Shown piece after piece: positions 1 through 8,512 of a stretch of 64,000 nt of DNA. Position 1 is the first letter of the stretch. Each line of letters begins with the position of its first letter. Source of the stretch: an uncultured Erythrobacter sp. GTDB taxonomy: Bacteria > Pseudomonadota > Alphaproteobacteria > Sphingomonadales > Sphingomonadaceae. Both the position numbers and the translations under genes were made by a program. Location: contig CANMMR010000003.1 in NCBI GenBank assembly GCA_947499095.1, positions 248,001 through 312,000 of the forward strand, written 5' to 3'. The notes beneath the pieces are model-generated. The model saw only the letters and a program-made list of their open reading frames with translations. It made no database searches and had not been told where the DNA came from.

Positions 1-897
1 GGCCATTTCGCGCTCGAACAAGCGCGCTTTCAGCATGTTCATCGCGGTGGCGCGGTTCTTGTGCTGGCTGCGGTCGTTCTGGCTGGCGACGACGATCCCG
101 GTCGGCTGGTGAGTGATGCGAACCGCGGAGTCGGTCGTGTTGATGTGCTGTCCACCCGCACCGCTGGCGCGGTAGGTGTCGATCTTGAGGTCGGCGGGAT
201 TAATCTCGATATCGATGTCGTCGTCGATCACCGGATAGACCCAGACCGAGCTGAAGCTGGTGTGGCGCCGCGCGCTGCTGTCATAGGGGCTGATGCGGAC
301 GAGGCGGTGGACGCCGCTTTCGGTCTTCGCATAGCCATAGGCATTGTCGCCCTTTACCAACAACGTGGCGGACTTGATGCCCGCCTGGTCGCCCGCCTGG
401 TATTCGACCGTCTCGACCTTGTAGCCGCGCTGTTCGGCCCAGCGGGCGTACATGCGGAAAAGCATTTCCGCCCAGTCCTGGCTTTCGGTTCCGCCAGCCC
501 CTGCGTGGATTTCGATATAAGTGTCGTTGCCGTCGGCTTCGCCCGAAAGCAGCGCCTGCACCTTGTCGCGATCGGCCCGCTCGGCGAGGCCTTCCAGCGA
601 GGAGAGCCCTTCGCCCACGACCTCGTCGTCGCCCTCGGCCTCGCCCATCTCGACGAATTCGATGGCGTCGGACATTTCGCTCTCGATTTCGCGCACGGTG
701 GTAATCGCGGTTTCGAGACGCTTTTGCTCCTGCGTGATTGCCTGCGCCTGCTTGGGATCGTCCCACAGCGCCGGATCCTGCACGCGCGCGTCGAGTTCGT
801 CGAGGCGGCGCAGAGCGCGCTCCCAGTCGAGCGACTGGCGGACGAGCGCAAGCGCGGCTTCGATCCTCTCGATATGGGCCTGCCCTTCGGCACGCAT
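1..897 (-). CDS. prfB: Peptide chain release factor 2, C-terminus beyond window
   Basis: Release factor 2 ends translation at UGA and UAA codons. The reading frame is open from ATG at 897 to the window edge (299 codons), so the C-terminus is missing. The GGQ peptidyl-hydrolysis motif is present in SGAGGQHINTTDSAVR. The stop-recognition tripeptide reads SPY (in RISPYDSSARRHTSF) where E. coli RF2 has SPF, a conservative change. No in-frame TGA occurs near the start, so the autoregulatory +1 frameshift of E. coli prfB is absent. It lies downstream of mrcA on the same strand with an 89-bp gap, an order common in alphaproteobacteria, and is probably co-transcribed with amiC-mrcA. Confidence 0.95.
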   Translation of the reverse strand, partial: MRAEGQAHIERIEAALALVRQSLDWERALRRLDELDARVQDPALWDDPKQAQAITQEQKRLETAITTVREIESEMSDAIEFVEMGEAEGDDEVVGEGLSSLEGLAERADRDKVQALLSGEADGNDTYIEIHAGAGGTESQDWAEMLFRMYARWAEQRGYKVETVEYQAGDQAGIKSATLLVKGDNAYGYAKTESGVHRLVRISPYDSSARRHTSFSSVWVYPVIDDDIDIEINPADLKIDTYRASGAGGQHINTTDSAVRITHQPTGIVVASQNDRSQHKNRATAMNMLKARLFEREMA

Positions 898-986
898 GGC
901 GAATTCCTTTAAAACTTGCGGCAAATGACTTGCCACCGCCCCCTAACGCGCGGGGAGCGATTGTAAAGCTGGGGAGCCGGTGGCGG

Positions 987-3497
987 CTAGTAGATACCGC
1001 CCTGTTCCTCGACGAAATCGTCGGGGCGCTCCACTTGGCGAGTGGAAGCCGCACGTTGGCTCGGACCCTGCCTTGCACGGCGGATCAGTTCGAGGATCTC
1101 GTTGCGCTTGGCGGCGATCACATCGGAGCGGGTGGAGCGCGGCGGTTCGGTATCCGGCTTGAAAGCCTCCCAGATGATCGCCGCCTTCGGATCGTCGGAC
1201 GGTGTGCCATCGAACACGCGCTTGCCCGTACGCCGGTCGACCTTGACCATGCGCACGCCGGGCGGGGCGACGAAATCTTCCGCATTCCAGCGCTCGCGCG
1301 TGGCCTCCACAAAACGCTTCATGATCGGCGCAGCGGTATTGCCGCCCTGCACCCAGCCACCCAAATTGCGCGGCTGGTCGAAGCCCACATACATGCCCGC
1401 AACGATGTCCGGCGTGCCGCCCACGAACCAGGCATTGGTCGGGCCATTGGTGGTTCCGGTCTTGCCGAACAGCGGCAGCTCGAGGCTGCGCAGGCGCACG
1501 GCGGTGCCGCGGGTCACGACGCCCTGCAGCATGTGCACGACCTGGAACGCGGTGCGCGGATCGAGGACCTGCTTTCCGCGGGGCTCGAAGCGCGGCATCG
1601 GCTGGCCGTCCCACTGCTCCATATTACAGCCGGTGCATTCGCGATTGTCGGAGCGGAAGATCACCTTGCCGCGGCGGTCCTGCACGTAATCGATGACAGA
1701 GCCATCGGTCTGCCGGCCCCAGTTGGCCAGCGCGGCGTAGCCGTTCACCATGCGTGCGACCGTCGTGTCTCCGGCGCCCAACGCGAAGGAGTAATACGGT
1801 TCGTAATCGCCGATCCCGACGCGCTTGATGGTCTTGACCACATTGTCCATGCCGGTCGTGTCGGCGATATGGATGGTCATCAGATTGCGGCTCTGTTCGA
1901 GCCCCCAGCGCATGGTGTGCACACCGCCGCCGCCGCCGCCGAAGTTGCGGAAGCATTTCTCGCCGAGGTTGGCGCCCTGCCAGACGCAGAAGGTCTGGTC
2001 TGGCACCTCGGTCGCCGGGGTCATGCCGTGGTCGAGCGCGGAAGCGTAGACGAAGGGCTTGATCGTCGAGCCGGGCTGGCGCTCGGCCTGCGTCGCGCGA
2101 TTGAATGCGCCGAGGCGGCTATCGAACCCGCCCTGCATCGCAAGCACACGGCCCGTCTGCGGCGCCTGCGCCAGGAAACCGCCCGAAATCTCCGGCACGC
2201 CCCGCAGGCGGTAGCCATCGCCGGATTGTACTGCGGCTACCACATCGCCCAGCTTGAGCGAAGAGGGCGCGCCGATGAGAGGATAATCCGCGCCATCGGT
2301 AAAGCCGATCGTCGGCGACGAACCGGTCGCGGTGATCACGCCGATGCGCCAGTCTTCGTAATTGATCGAGAGATTGGACGAGGCGAGTTGCGAATGCAGG
2401 TCGCCGTTCTCGGGATTGAGCGTGGCGACAGGACCGGTAAATCCGCGATTGCCGTGATAGCTGATCAACTGCGCGCGCAGCGCATCGCGCGCGGCATCCT
2501 GCAGCTCCGTATCCAGCGAAGTCCGCACCCACAGCCCGCCAGCGTACACGCTGTTGCCGCCGTCATCGGCAGTTTCGCCGAAGCGGTCGATGAGCTGACG
2601 GCGGACTTCTTCGAGGAAATAGCCGGCATCCGCCGATCGCTCGCTGCGCTGCTGAACGAGGCCGAGCGGCTGTGCCTTGGCGCGGCTCGCCTCTGCCGCC
2701 GTCACAAAGCCGTTTGCCTGCATCTGGTCGAGCACGAAATCGCGCCGGACCAGCGCCAGTTCGCGATAGCGCTCGCGGCCGTAGCGTTCGGGCGCCTTCG
2801 GCAGGATCGCGAGGAATGCGGTCTCGTGCAGGTCGAGATCGCCGACGTCCTTGTCGAAATAGGCCCGCGCTGCAGCCTGCACACCGAAGCTTCGCCGACC
2901 AAGCGGGATCTCGTTGAGATAGAGCTCGAGGATTTCCTGCTTGGTCAGCACGCTCTCGATGCGCGTCGCCAGGATCATTTCCTTGAGCTTGCGAGTGATC
3001 GAATACTCGTCGCCCAGCAGCAGGTTCTTCGCGACCTGCTGCGTGATGGTCGATCCGCCGACAGCGCGCTCGTCCGAACCGAATTTCGTTGCGTAATCGA
3101 CCACGGCGTTCAGCGTGCCCGTCAGGTCGACGCCGCCATGGCTGAAGAAGGTTTTGTCTTCGGCCGAGAGATAGGCCTCGATCATCTGCTCGGGGAAGTC
3201 GCCATATTGCAGCTGCACGCGCCGCTCGCGGGCGTAGGAATGGACGATCTCGCCATCGACTCCGCGCACCACGGTCGGCAGCGGCGTCTCGTAGTCGAGC
3301 AGGCTTTCCGCATCCGGCAGATTTCGCGCCAACGTCGCCCAGGCGAGCACCAGCAGAACGACGGCCACGCCGGCGGTATAGCTGACGACTCGCAGCTTGC
3401 GATTGGTGGCCCAATTGTCCTTGAACCAGACGATCAACCGCCGCGGATCGTCGGTCAGCCGGTGGCGATAATACTGGATTGGGGTAGCGTCGGACAT
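987..3497 (-). CDS. mrcA: Penicillin-binding protein 1A, bifunctional peptidoglycan synthase
   Basis: Class A PBP of 836 aa that polymerises glycan strands and cross-links peptides in the periplasm. One membrane anchor lies near residues 38-56. The GT51 glycosyltransferase domain shows EDKTFFSHGGVD (catalytic Glu113) and GGSTITQQ (147-154). The transpeptidase domain has the acylated serine in STIK (Ser477) and the KTGT box (679-682). Between them is an OB-like insert typical of PBP1A. The length matches the family. It sits 67 bp downstream of amiC and upstream of prfB on the same strand. Start chosen: ATG at 3497 (MSDATPIQYY), which places a short cytoplasmic tail before the anchor. Confidence 0.95.
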   Translation of the reverse strand: MSDATPIQYYRHRLTDDPRRLIVWFKDNWATNRKLRVVSYTAGVAVVLLVLAWATLARNLPDAESLLDYETPLPTVVRGVDGEIVHSYARERRVQLQYGDFPEQMIEAYLSAEDKTFFSHGGVDLTGTLNAVVDYATKFGSDERAVGGSTITQQVAKNLLLGDEYSITRKLKEMILATRIESVLTKQEILELYLNEIPLGRRSFGVQAAARAYFDKDVGDLDLHETAFLAILPKAPERYGRERYRELALVRRDFVLDQMQANGFVTAAEASRAKAQPLGLVQQRSERSADAGYFLEEVRRQLIDRFGETADDGGNSVYAGGLWVRTSLDTELQDAARDALRAQLISYHGNRGFTGPVATLNPENGDLHSQLASSNLSINYEDWRIGVITATGSSPTIGFTDGADYPLIGAPSSLKLGDVVAAVQSGDGYRLRGVPEISGGFLAQAPQTGRVLAMQGGFDSRLGAFNRATQAERQPGSTIKPFVYASALDHGMTPATEVPDQTFCVWQGANLGEKCFRNFGGGGGGVHTMRWGLEQSRNLMTIHIADTTGMDNVVKTIKRVGIGDYEPYYSFALGAGDTTVARMVNGYAALANWGRQTDGSVIDYVQDRRGKVIFRSDNRECTGCNMEQWDGQPMPRFEPRGKQVLDPRTAFQVVHMLQGVVTRGTAVRLRSLELPLFGKTGTTNGPTNAWFVGGTPDIVAGMYVGFDQPRNLGGWVQGGNTAAPIMKRFVEATRERWNAEDFVAPPGVRMVKVDRRTGKRVFDGTPSDDPKAAIIWEAFKPDTEPPRSTRSDVIAAKRNEILELIRRARQGPSQRAASTRQVERPDDFVEEQGGIY

Positions 3498-3564
3498 ATC
3501 TGGGTAGCGCCTTTAGCACGGGCTTTCTGCATATCGCCAGAACAAGAATGGCCCGATGATGCGA

Positions 3565-4422
3565 TTATTGCTGCCGGGCGAAATAGATACGGATGGCCCG
3601 CGCCATGGTTTGGGCGAATTGCTCACGTCCCTCTGCCGAGCCGAGCCGTTCGGCCTCTGCGGCATTCGTGATGAATCCGCTCTCGAAAAGAACTGACGGA
3701 ACGTCGGGCGCGCGCAGAACCTTCAGCGCCGCCGAGCGGATCGCCTGCGGATGGAAACGCAGCACGCCTTCGCCTTCGCGCCGGATCAGCCGGGCGAACT
3801 CTGCCGACTGCTCCTGCGTGCGACGCTGCGACAGTTCGACGAGGATCGTACTCACCGTATCGCTTTGGTCTGACAGATTGACGCCGTTGAGCCTGTCGGA
3901 GGCATTCTCGCGTTCGGCGAAGCGGGCGGCGGCGTGGCTCGATGCCTCGTTGGATAGCGTGTAGATGCTGGCGCCCTCCACCTCGCTTGCATCGCCTGCG
4001 CTGTCGGCGTGGATGGACAGAAACAGGTCGGCATTGAGCCGACGCGCGATCTCGAACCGTTCGGCATGGAGGAGATAGCGGTCGTCGTCGCGGGTCAGCG
4101 CGACCCGCACGCCGCCCTGCTCCTCAAGCTCATGCTTGAGCGCGAGCGCCAGCGACAGGACGAGCGATTTCTCCACCAGCCCCTGTCCCGACGCACCAGG
4201 GTCGTGTCCGCCATGGCCCGCATCGATCACCACCAGCGGCAGGGCTTCATCGCCCGAAACGTTCGGCAAATCGAGATCTTCGGAAGCGCTCGGCAAGGTC
4301 ACGCGCTGGACATATGCGCGGCCAAGTTCGGAGACAGGAAAGCGCTGCGAAGTCAGCGCCAGTCCCACGACGAGGACCATCGGAATTGCAAGAAGCAGCA
4401 GGATTTGCGTGCGCGGTGCCAT
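3565..4422 (-). CDS. amiC: N-acetylmuramoyl-L-alanine amidase, Amidase_3 family
   Basis: Zinc amidase that cleaves the amide bond between MurNAc and the stem peptide, used in daughter-cell separation. The 285-aa product has an N-terminal hydrophobic segment (about 7-23) that is a signal peptide or anchor, then an Amidase_3 domain. Zinc ligands are visible: His70 in DAGHGGHDPGA, Glu84 in VEKS and His138 in SIHADS. The catalytic Glu247 is in LFESGF. An AMIN targeting domain, present in E. coli AmiC, is not seen, so the symbol reflects the alphaproteobacterial annotation habit rather than strict orthology. It is the first gene of the amiC-mrcA-prfB run. Confidence 0.9.
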   Translation of the reverse strand: MAPRTQILLLLAIPMVLVVGLALTSQRFPVSELGRAYVQRVTLPSASEDLDLPNVSGDEALPLVVIDAGHGGHDPGASGQGLVEKSLVLSLALALKHELEEQGGVRVALTRDDDRYLLHAERFEIARRLNADLFLSIHADSAGDASEVEGASIYTLSNEASSHAAARFAERENASDRLNGVNLSDQSDTVSTILVELSQRRTQEQSAEFARLIRREGEGVLRFHPQAIRSAALKVLRAPDVPSVLFESGFITNAAEAERLGSAEGREQFAQTMARAIRIYFARQQ

Positions 4423-4871
4423 TTATGGTGAATCGTTAGGGCTTTCTTGCCGCTCCGCGCAATATGGTTGCCGTTGGAAACCCACGGTGCTAGCGATAGC
4501 GTATCGGCTGTCCGGTGCCTCCGATCGGCGCGAAACGCGCGACGAAGAGGGACATTCGGGCCTGCCGCCCACCGATCCGCAGCCGTTCGGCAATCAGGAT
4601 CGCAACGAATACAGGTTGATGCAGGACATGCTCCGTTCCTCCCCGGCAAACGCAGAACTGGCCCCGCGCCGGGACGCGTTTGCGTCGGGCCGGACAGCGC
4701 TGGATACGCGCAGAGCAGTCTCCGCAGTCACGAATACCCGGCCCCGCGCACATCTGCATGACGGCCGGTCCATCAACGCCGCGGCTCCGGACTACGGACG
4801 CGGAAATCCCAACATGATGCGCCGCGCGGACGACGGGCCTGCCCCGCCCCGCTGCGGCTGGAGACAATTAC
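4423..4871. other. Non-coding region between amiC and rne, probable long rne leader
   Basis: This 449-bp divergent intergenic region is the only long non-coding stretch in the window. No ORF in it looks like a protein. It holds a candidate rne promoter at 4468-4496 and a short perfect hairpin at 4673-4686 (GACGC, loop GTTT, GCGTC). Transcription from that promoter would give a leader of about 370 nt. In E. coli the rne leader is of similar length and mediates RNase E autoregulation. Whether this unrelated sequence does the same is inference. The amiC promoter must also lie here, but I could not pick one out. Confidence 0.5.
4468..4496 (+). promoter_or_regulatory. Candidate sigma-70 promoter for rne
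   Basis: TTGCCG at 4468-4473, a 17-bp spacer, then TAGCGA at 4491-4496. The -35 hexamer and spacing are good; the -10 is weak. Predicted start is near 4503, about 370 bases before the rne ATG. Confidence 0.3.
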
Positions 4872-7658
4872 ATGGCAACGCGCATGCTTATCGATGCGCG
4901 CCACCAGGAAGAAACCCGGGTGGCGGTCCTCAAGGGAAACCGGATTGAGGAGTTCGATTTCGAATCTGCCGATCACAAGCAGATCAAGGGCAATATCTAT
5001 CTCGCGAAAGTAACCAGGGTCGAACCGTCGCTTCAGGCGGCCTTCGTCGACTTCGGTGGCAATCGCCACGGATTCCTCGCTTTCAGCGAAATTCATCCCG
5101 ACTATTACCAGATCCCGAAGGAAGATCGCGAGGCGCTGCTCGCCGCCGAGGCTGAGGCTGCCGAAGAAGAAGCCCGTCTGCGCGCCGAAGAGGAAGAGCG
5201 CGGCGAAATGCCCGGCGACGAATATGACGCCGAGGACGAAAGCGCCGAAGCTCTCGCCGAAGACCTCGCCGAGGACGGTCTCGAAGAAGTCGACACTTCC
5301 GACAAGGACAAGGTTTCCACCATCGAGGAAGGCCAACTCGACAGCGACGACGACGAGGATGACGACGACGATAGCGAAGAGGACGACGACGATTCCGGCA
5401 ACCAGCGCCGCGGACGCGGTCGCAAGGGTCGTGGTCGCCGCCAGGGCAAGGGCGGCCGCAGCCGCGCCAAGGAAGTCGACGATGCGCGCGCCAAGCGCAT
5501 GGCGCTGCGTCGCCGCTACAAGATCCAGGACGTCATCCAGCGCCGCCAGGTGCTGCTCGTGCAGGTCGTCAAGGAAGAACGCGGCAACAAGGGCGCGGCA
5601 CTGACCACCTATCTCAGCCTCGCCGGACGTTACACCGTGCTGATGCCGAACAGCAGCCACGGCGGCGGCATCTCGCGCAAAATTTCCAGCGCGTCCGACC
5701 GCAAGCGCCTCAAGCAGGTCGTCAATGATCTCAGCCTGCCGAAAACCATGGGCCTGATCGTTCGCACTGCCGGCCTCAGTCGCACCAAGACCGAGATCAA
5801 GCGCGACTTCGACTATCTCGCCCGCCTGTGGGACGAGATCCGCGAACGCACCCTGTCTTCCGCCGCGCCGGCGCTGATCCATTCGGACAGCGACCTGATC
5901 AAACGCGCCATCCGCGACATCTACAATCGCGAGATCGAGGAAGTCGTCGTCGAGGGCGAGGACGGCTACAAGTCGGCCAAGGAATTCATGAAGCTGCTGA
6001 TGCCCAGCCACGCGCGCCGGGTGAAGCAATATGCCGACCCCGTGCCGCTGTTCCAGCGCTACGGGGCGGAAGACCAGCTCAAGGCGATGTACGATCCTGT
6101 CGTGCAACTGAAGAGCGGCGGCTACCTCGTGATCAACCCGACCGAGGCGCTGGTGTCGATCGATATCAACTCGGGCCGCTCCACCAAGGAGCACAATATC
6201 GAGCAGACGGCGCTCCATACCAATCTGGAAGCTGCGCGCGAAATCGCCCGGCAGTTGCGCCTGCGCGACATGGCCGGCCTCGTCGTCATCGACTTCATCG
6301 ACCAGGAGCATCACTCCAACACCCGCAAGGTCGAAAAGGCCATGAAGGAAGCGCTCAAGAACGACCGTGCGCGCATCCAGGTGGGCCGCATTTCGAGCTT
6401 CGGCCTGATGGAAATGAGCCGTCAGCGCCTGCGCACCGGTGTGCTTGAAGCGACCACGCGGGACTGCCCGCATTGCGACGGCACCGGCCTGGTGCGGACA
6501 GCATCCTCCGCTGGCCTTTCGGCCTTGCGTCTGATCGAAGACGAGGCCGCCAAGGGCAAGGGATCGATCATCACGCTGGCTGCCAGCACCGAAGCATCGG
6601 TCTATCTGCTCAACGAGAAGCGCGCCGATCTGATGGAGATCGAGGAGCGTTACGGCGTGACCGTCGTCGTCCGTCCGGAAGGCGAAGACGAAGGCGCGAA
6701 GATGAGCGTGTCGAGCTCCGGCCCTCGCCCAACCAACGTGCCCAAGTTCGAAACTCTCGTCGAGGACGATGAGGACGAGGTCGACACCGAGGCCTTCGAC
6801 AATGACGATGAAGACCAGGACGAGGACGACAACGATCGTCCCCGCAAGAAGCGTCGCCGCCGTCGCGGTGGTCGTGGCCGCAACAAGCGCCGCGACGAAA
6901 ACGGTGCAGACGACGACAGCGACGATAACGACGATGAGGAAGACGAGACTTCCGAGGATAACGGCGAAGACAAGCCCAAGAAGCGGCGCCGCCGTGGAGG
7001 ACGCCGTCGTGGCGGTCGCGGTCGCGGAAACCGCAACGATGCTGGCGATGAGGCCGAAAACCTCGAACAGGTATCGGAACAGGTCGTAGACGACATGGCC
7101 GTGGTCGCCGGTCCGGAAGACAGCTCGGAAACCGCGGAAGCCGCTGCCGAGGACAATGCGCCGAAACCGAAGAAACGCACCCGCAAAGCGAAAAAGGCCG
7201 ACGACGAGTCGACCGACGAAAGCGCAGCAACGGAGGAAAAGCCGAAGGCCAAGCGCACACGCAAGCCGAAGGCGGAGAAGCCCGAGGCGGAGAAGTCCGA
7301 GGCGGAAACCCCATCCGACGCCGATTCCGAGGACAAGCCGAAGCCCAAGCGTACTCGCGCGAAGAAAGCGGCGCCCAAGAAAGCGGATAGCAAGGCTTCC
7401 GACGAAGTGGCCGAACAGGTCACCGAAGACATGGCGGTCGTCGCCGGTCCGGAAGGCACTCCTGAAACTGCCGAGGCCGCTGCCGAAAAGAAACCCGCCC
7501 GCAAGCCGCGTGCGAGCAAGGCGAAGGCGAAGCCCAAGTCCGATGCCGACGCTGCGCCCGAGACGAGCGCTGCGCCGGAAGCGGAAGAGTTCGCCGGAAT
7601 CGTCGAAACGGCCAAGCCCCGCAAGGGCTGGTGGCAACGGACCTTCGGCGACAGCTAA
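4872..7658 (+). CDS. rne: Ribonuclease E, endoribonuclease and degradosome scaffold
   Basis: RNase E of 928 aa, which makes the initiating cuts in mRNA decay and processes rRNA and tRNA precursors. The N-terminal S1 domain is interrupted by an acidic then Arg/Gly-rich insert (about 83-215). Catalytic metal-binding aspartates are D431 in SIDINSG and D474 in VIDFIDQ, spaced 43 apart exactly as D303/D346 of E. coli. The zinc link CPHC is at 532-535. The C-terminal half (about 620-928) is low-complexity, alternating DE-rich and KR-rich blocks, as expected of a disordered scaffold. It contains a 28-residue segment repeated at 734-761 and 846-873. Start ATG 4872 gives the family-typical MATRMLIDA. 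Confidence 0.96.
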   Translation: MATRMLIDARHQEETRVAVLKGNRIEEFDFESADHKQIKGNIYLAKVTRVEPSLQAAFVDFGGNRHGFLAFSEIHPDYYQIPKEDREALLAAEAEAAEEEARLRAEEEERGEMPGDEYDAEDESAEALAEDLAEDGLEEVDTSDKDKVSTIEEGQLDSDDDEDDDDDSEEDDDDSGNQRRGRGRKGRGRRQGKGGRSRAKEVDDARAKRMALRRRYKIQDVIQRRQVLLVQVVKEERGNKGAALTTYLSLAGRYTVLMPNSSHGGGISRKISSASDRKRLKQVVNDLSLPKTMGLIVRTAGLSRTKTEIKRDFDYLARLWDEIRERTLSSAAPALIHSDSDLIKRAIRDIYNREIEEVVVEGEDGYKSAKEFMKLLMPSHARRVKQYADPVPLFQRYGAEDQLKAMYDPVVQLKSGGYLVINPTEALVSIDINSGRSTKEHNIEQTALHTNLEAAREIARQLRLRDMAGLVVIDFIDQEHHSNTRKVEKAMKEALKNDRARIQVGRISSFGLMEMSRQRLRTGVLEATTRDCPHCDGTGLVRTASSAGLSALRLIEDEAAKGKGSIITLAASTEASVYLLNEKRADLMEIEERYGVTVVVRPEGEDEGAKMSVSSSGPRPTNVPKFETLVEDDEDEVDTEAFDNDDEDQDEDDNDRPRKKRRRRRGGRGRNKRRDENGADDDSDDNDDEEDETSEDNGEDKPKKRRRRGGRRRGGRGRGNRNDAGDEAENLEQVSEQVVDDMAVVAGPEDSSETAEAAAEDNAPKPKKRTRKAKKADDESTDESAATEEKPKAKRTRKPKAEKPEAEKSEAETPSDADSEDKPKPKRTRAKKAAPKKADSKASDEVAEQVTEDMAVVAGPEGTPETAEAAAEKKPARKPRASKAKAKPKSDADAAPETSAAPEAEEFAGIVETAKPRKGWWQRTFGDS

Positions 7659-7676
7659 GCCCCGAGCAGATTGCCT

Positions 7677-7721
7677 GAACGAAAGCGCCCCGGCCCTGCA
7701 AAGGGTCCGGGGCGTTTGTTC
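7677..7721. terminator. Intrinsic terminator after rne, shared with convergent gene
   Basis: The core stem CGCCCCGG (7686-7693) pairs with CCGGGGCG (7707-7714). It extends inward as CCCT/AGGG with one bulged base and is followed by TTTGTT. The flanks GAAC...GTTC add outer pairing. It lies between the convergent rne and methyltransferase genes and probably ends both transcripts. Confidence 0.75.
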
Positions 7722-7736
7722 AAAGGCTCGCCCGGA

Positions 7737-8372
7737 TCACGCGCCTTCCTTGCGCGCGACGCCCCATTCCATCCAGCCCATCACCTTCGGCGCTTTCGGC
7801 AGATAGGCTTGCCCCAGCGGTTCGACCGCGAAGCCGGCCCCGCGCAGTGCCGACCCTATCGGCCGTGTGAGGTGGCACCCACCGGCCATCGGCTTCCAAA
7901 CGGGTTCGATCCGCTCCTGCCATTTCGCCACGCCCGCATCTGGCGAACGCCCATGCTCGAGAAACAGCAAGCGGCCTCCCGGACGCAGGATGCGCCGCAT
8001 TTCCGACAAGACCTTGGCCTGATCGTCCACCGAACACAGCGTGTAAGTGCACACGACCGTATCGAAACTGCTGTCCTGGAACGGTATGGCTTCGCCAACA
8101 CCCTGCCGCAGATCGACCGCCCAGCCCTTGCGTTCGGCTTCGGCACGGGCACCGTCGAGCAGCTTGCCATGCGGATCGATCCCGCTGAAGGCCGTCACCT
8201 GCTCCGTATTGTAGAGTTTCTGGTTGAGGCCCCCGCCGCAGCCGAGCTCGAACACGTGCCCGCGAGCGAGCGGAACGACCATACGGCGACGGTCCTCGAT
8301 TTCCGGCTGGCCGCAGGCATAGGTGATCAGCCGCGGCATGAGGTGCGCATCGTACCAGCTTTTCAGTCCCAC
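7737..8372 (-). CDS. Class I SAM-dependent methyltransferase (METTL7-like), GTG start
   Basis: A 211-aa soluble methyltransferase. Motif I is FELGCGGGLN (about 41-50). It is followed by the acidic ribose-binding SGIDPHG and by VVCTYTLCSVDD, then LRPGGRLLFLEHG (post-motif III). This is the architecture of the small METTL7/UbiE-like group; the substrate is unknown. A longer frame reaches 8432, but I place the start at GTG 8372 because GGAGAGGAG sits about 8 nt upstream and the preceding residues do not resemble the family. It is convergent with rne and divergent from the ATP-grasp gene. Confidence 0.8.
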   Translation of the reverse strand: MGLKSWYDAHLMPRLITYACGQPEIEDRRRMVVPLARGHVFELGCGGGLNQKLYNTEQVTAFSGIDPHGKLLDGARAEAERKGWAVDLRQGVGEAIPFQDSSFDTVVCTYTLCSVDDQAKVLSEMRRILRPGGRLLFLEHGRSPDAGVAKWQERIEPVWKPMAGGCHLTRPIGSALRGAGFAVEPLGQAYLPKAPKVMGWMEWGVARKEGA

Positions 8373-8512
8373 CGCCGGCTCCTCTCCCGCGAAGTCGATA
8401 AAACAAGCTATCGCGTTTCCGGCGTGCGGCAAGCGGTTTCTCGCGCGCAGAAAACGGTAGCAGTGCCGGACTGCGCGGCGTATTGGCGGCGAAAATCATA
8501 GACGGGCACGAC

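Noticed and set aside
1-897. Programmed +1 frameshift in prfB
   Set aside because: The frame is uninterrupted from ATG 897, with no early in-frame TGA or slippery CTT-TGA.
738-3671. 977-aa plus-strand open frame opposite prfB and mrcA
   Set aside because: It lies antisense to PBP1A, which has all its catalytic motifs; His/Arg/Ala-rich composition is typical of a high-GC antisense shadow.
4447-4761. Open frame in the rne leader
   Set aside because: No Shine-Dalgarno, Arg/Ser/Pro-rich sequence with no protein-like pattern, and competing open frames on both strands.
4773-7637. 954-aa minus-strand open frame opposite rne
   Set aside because: Apparent Leu/Val-rich membrane-like sequence is the mirror of acidic GAC/GAG codons of RNase E; no family features.
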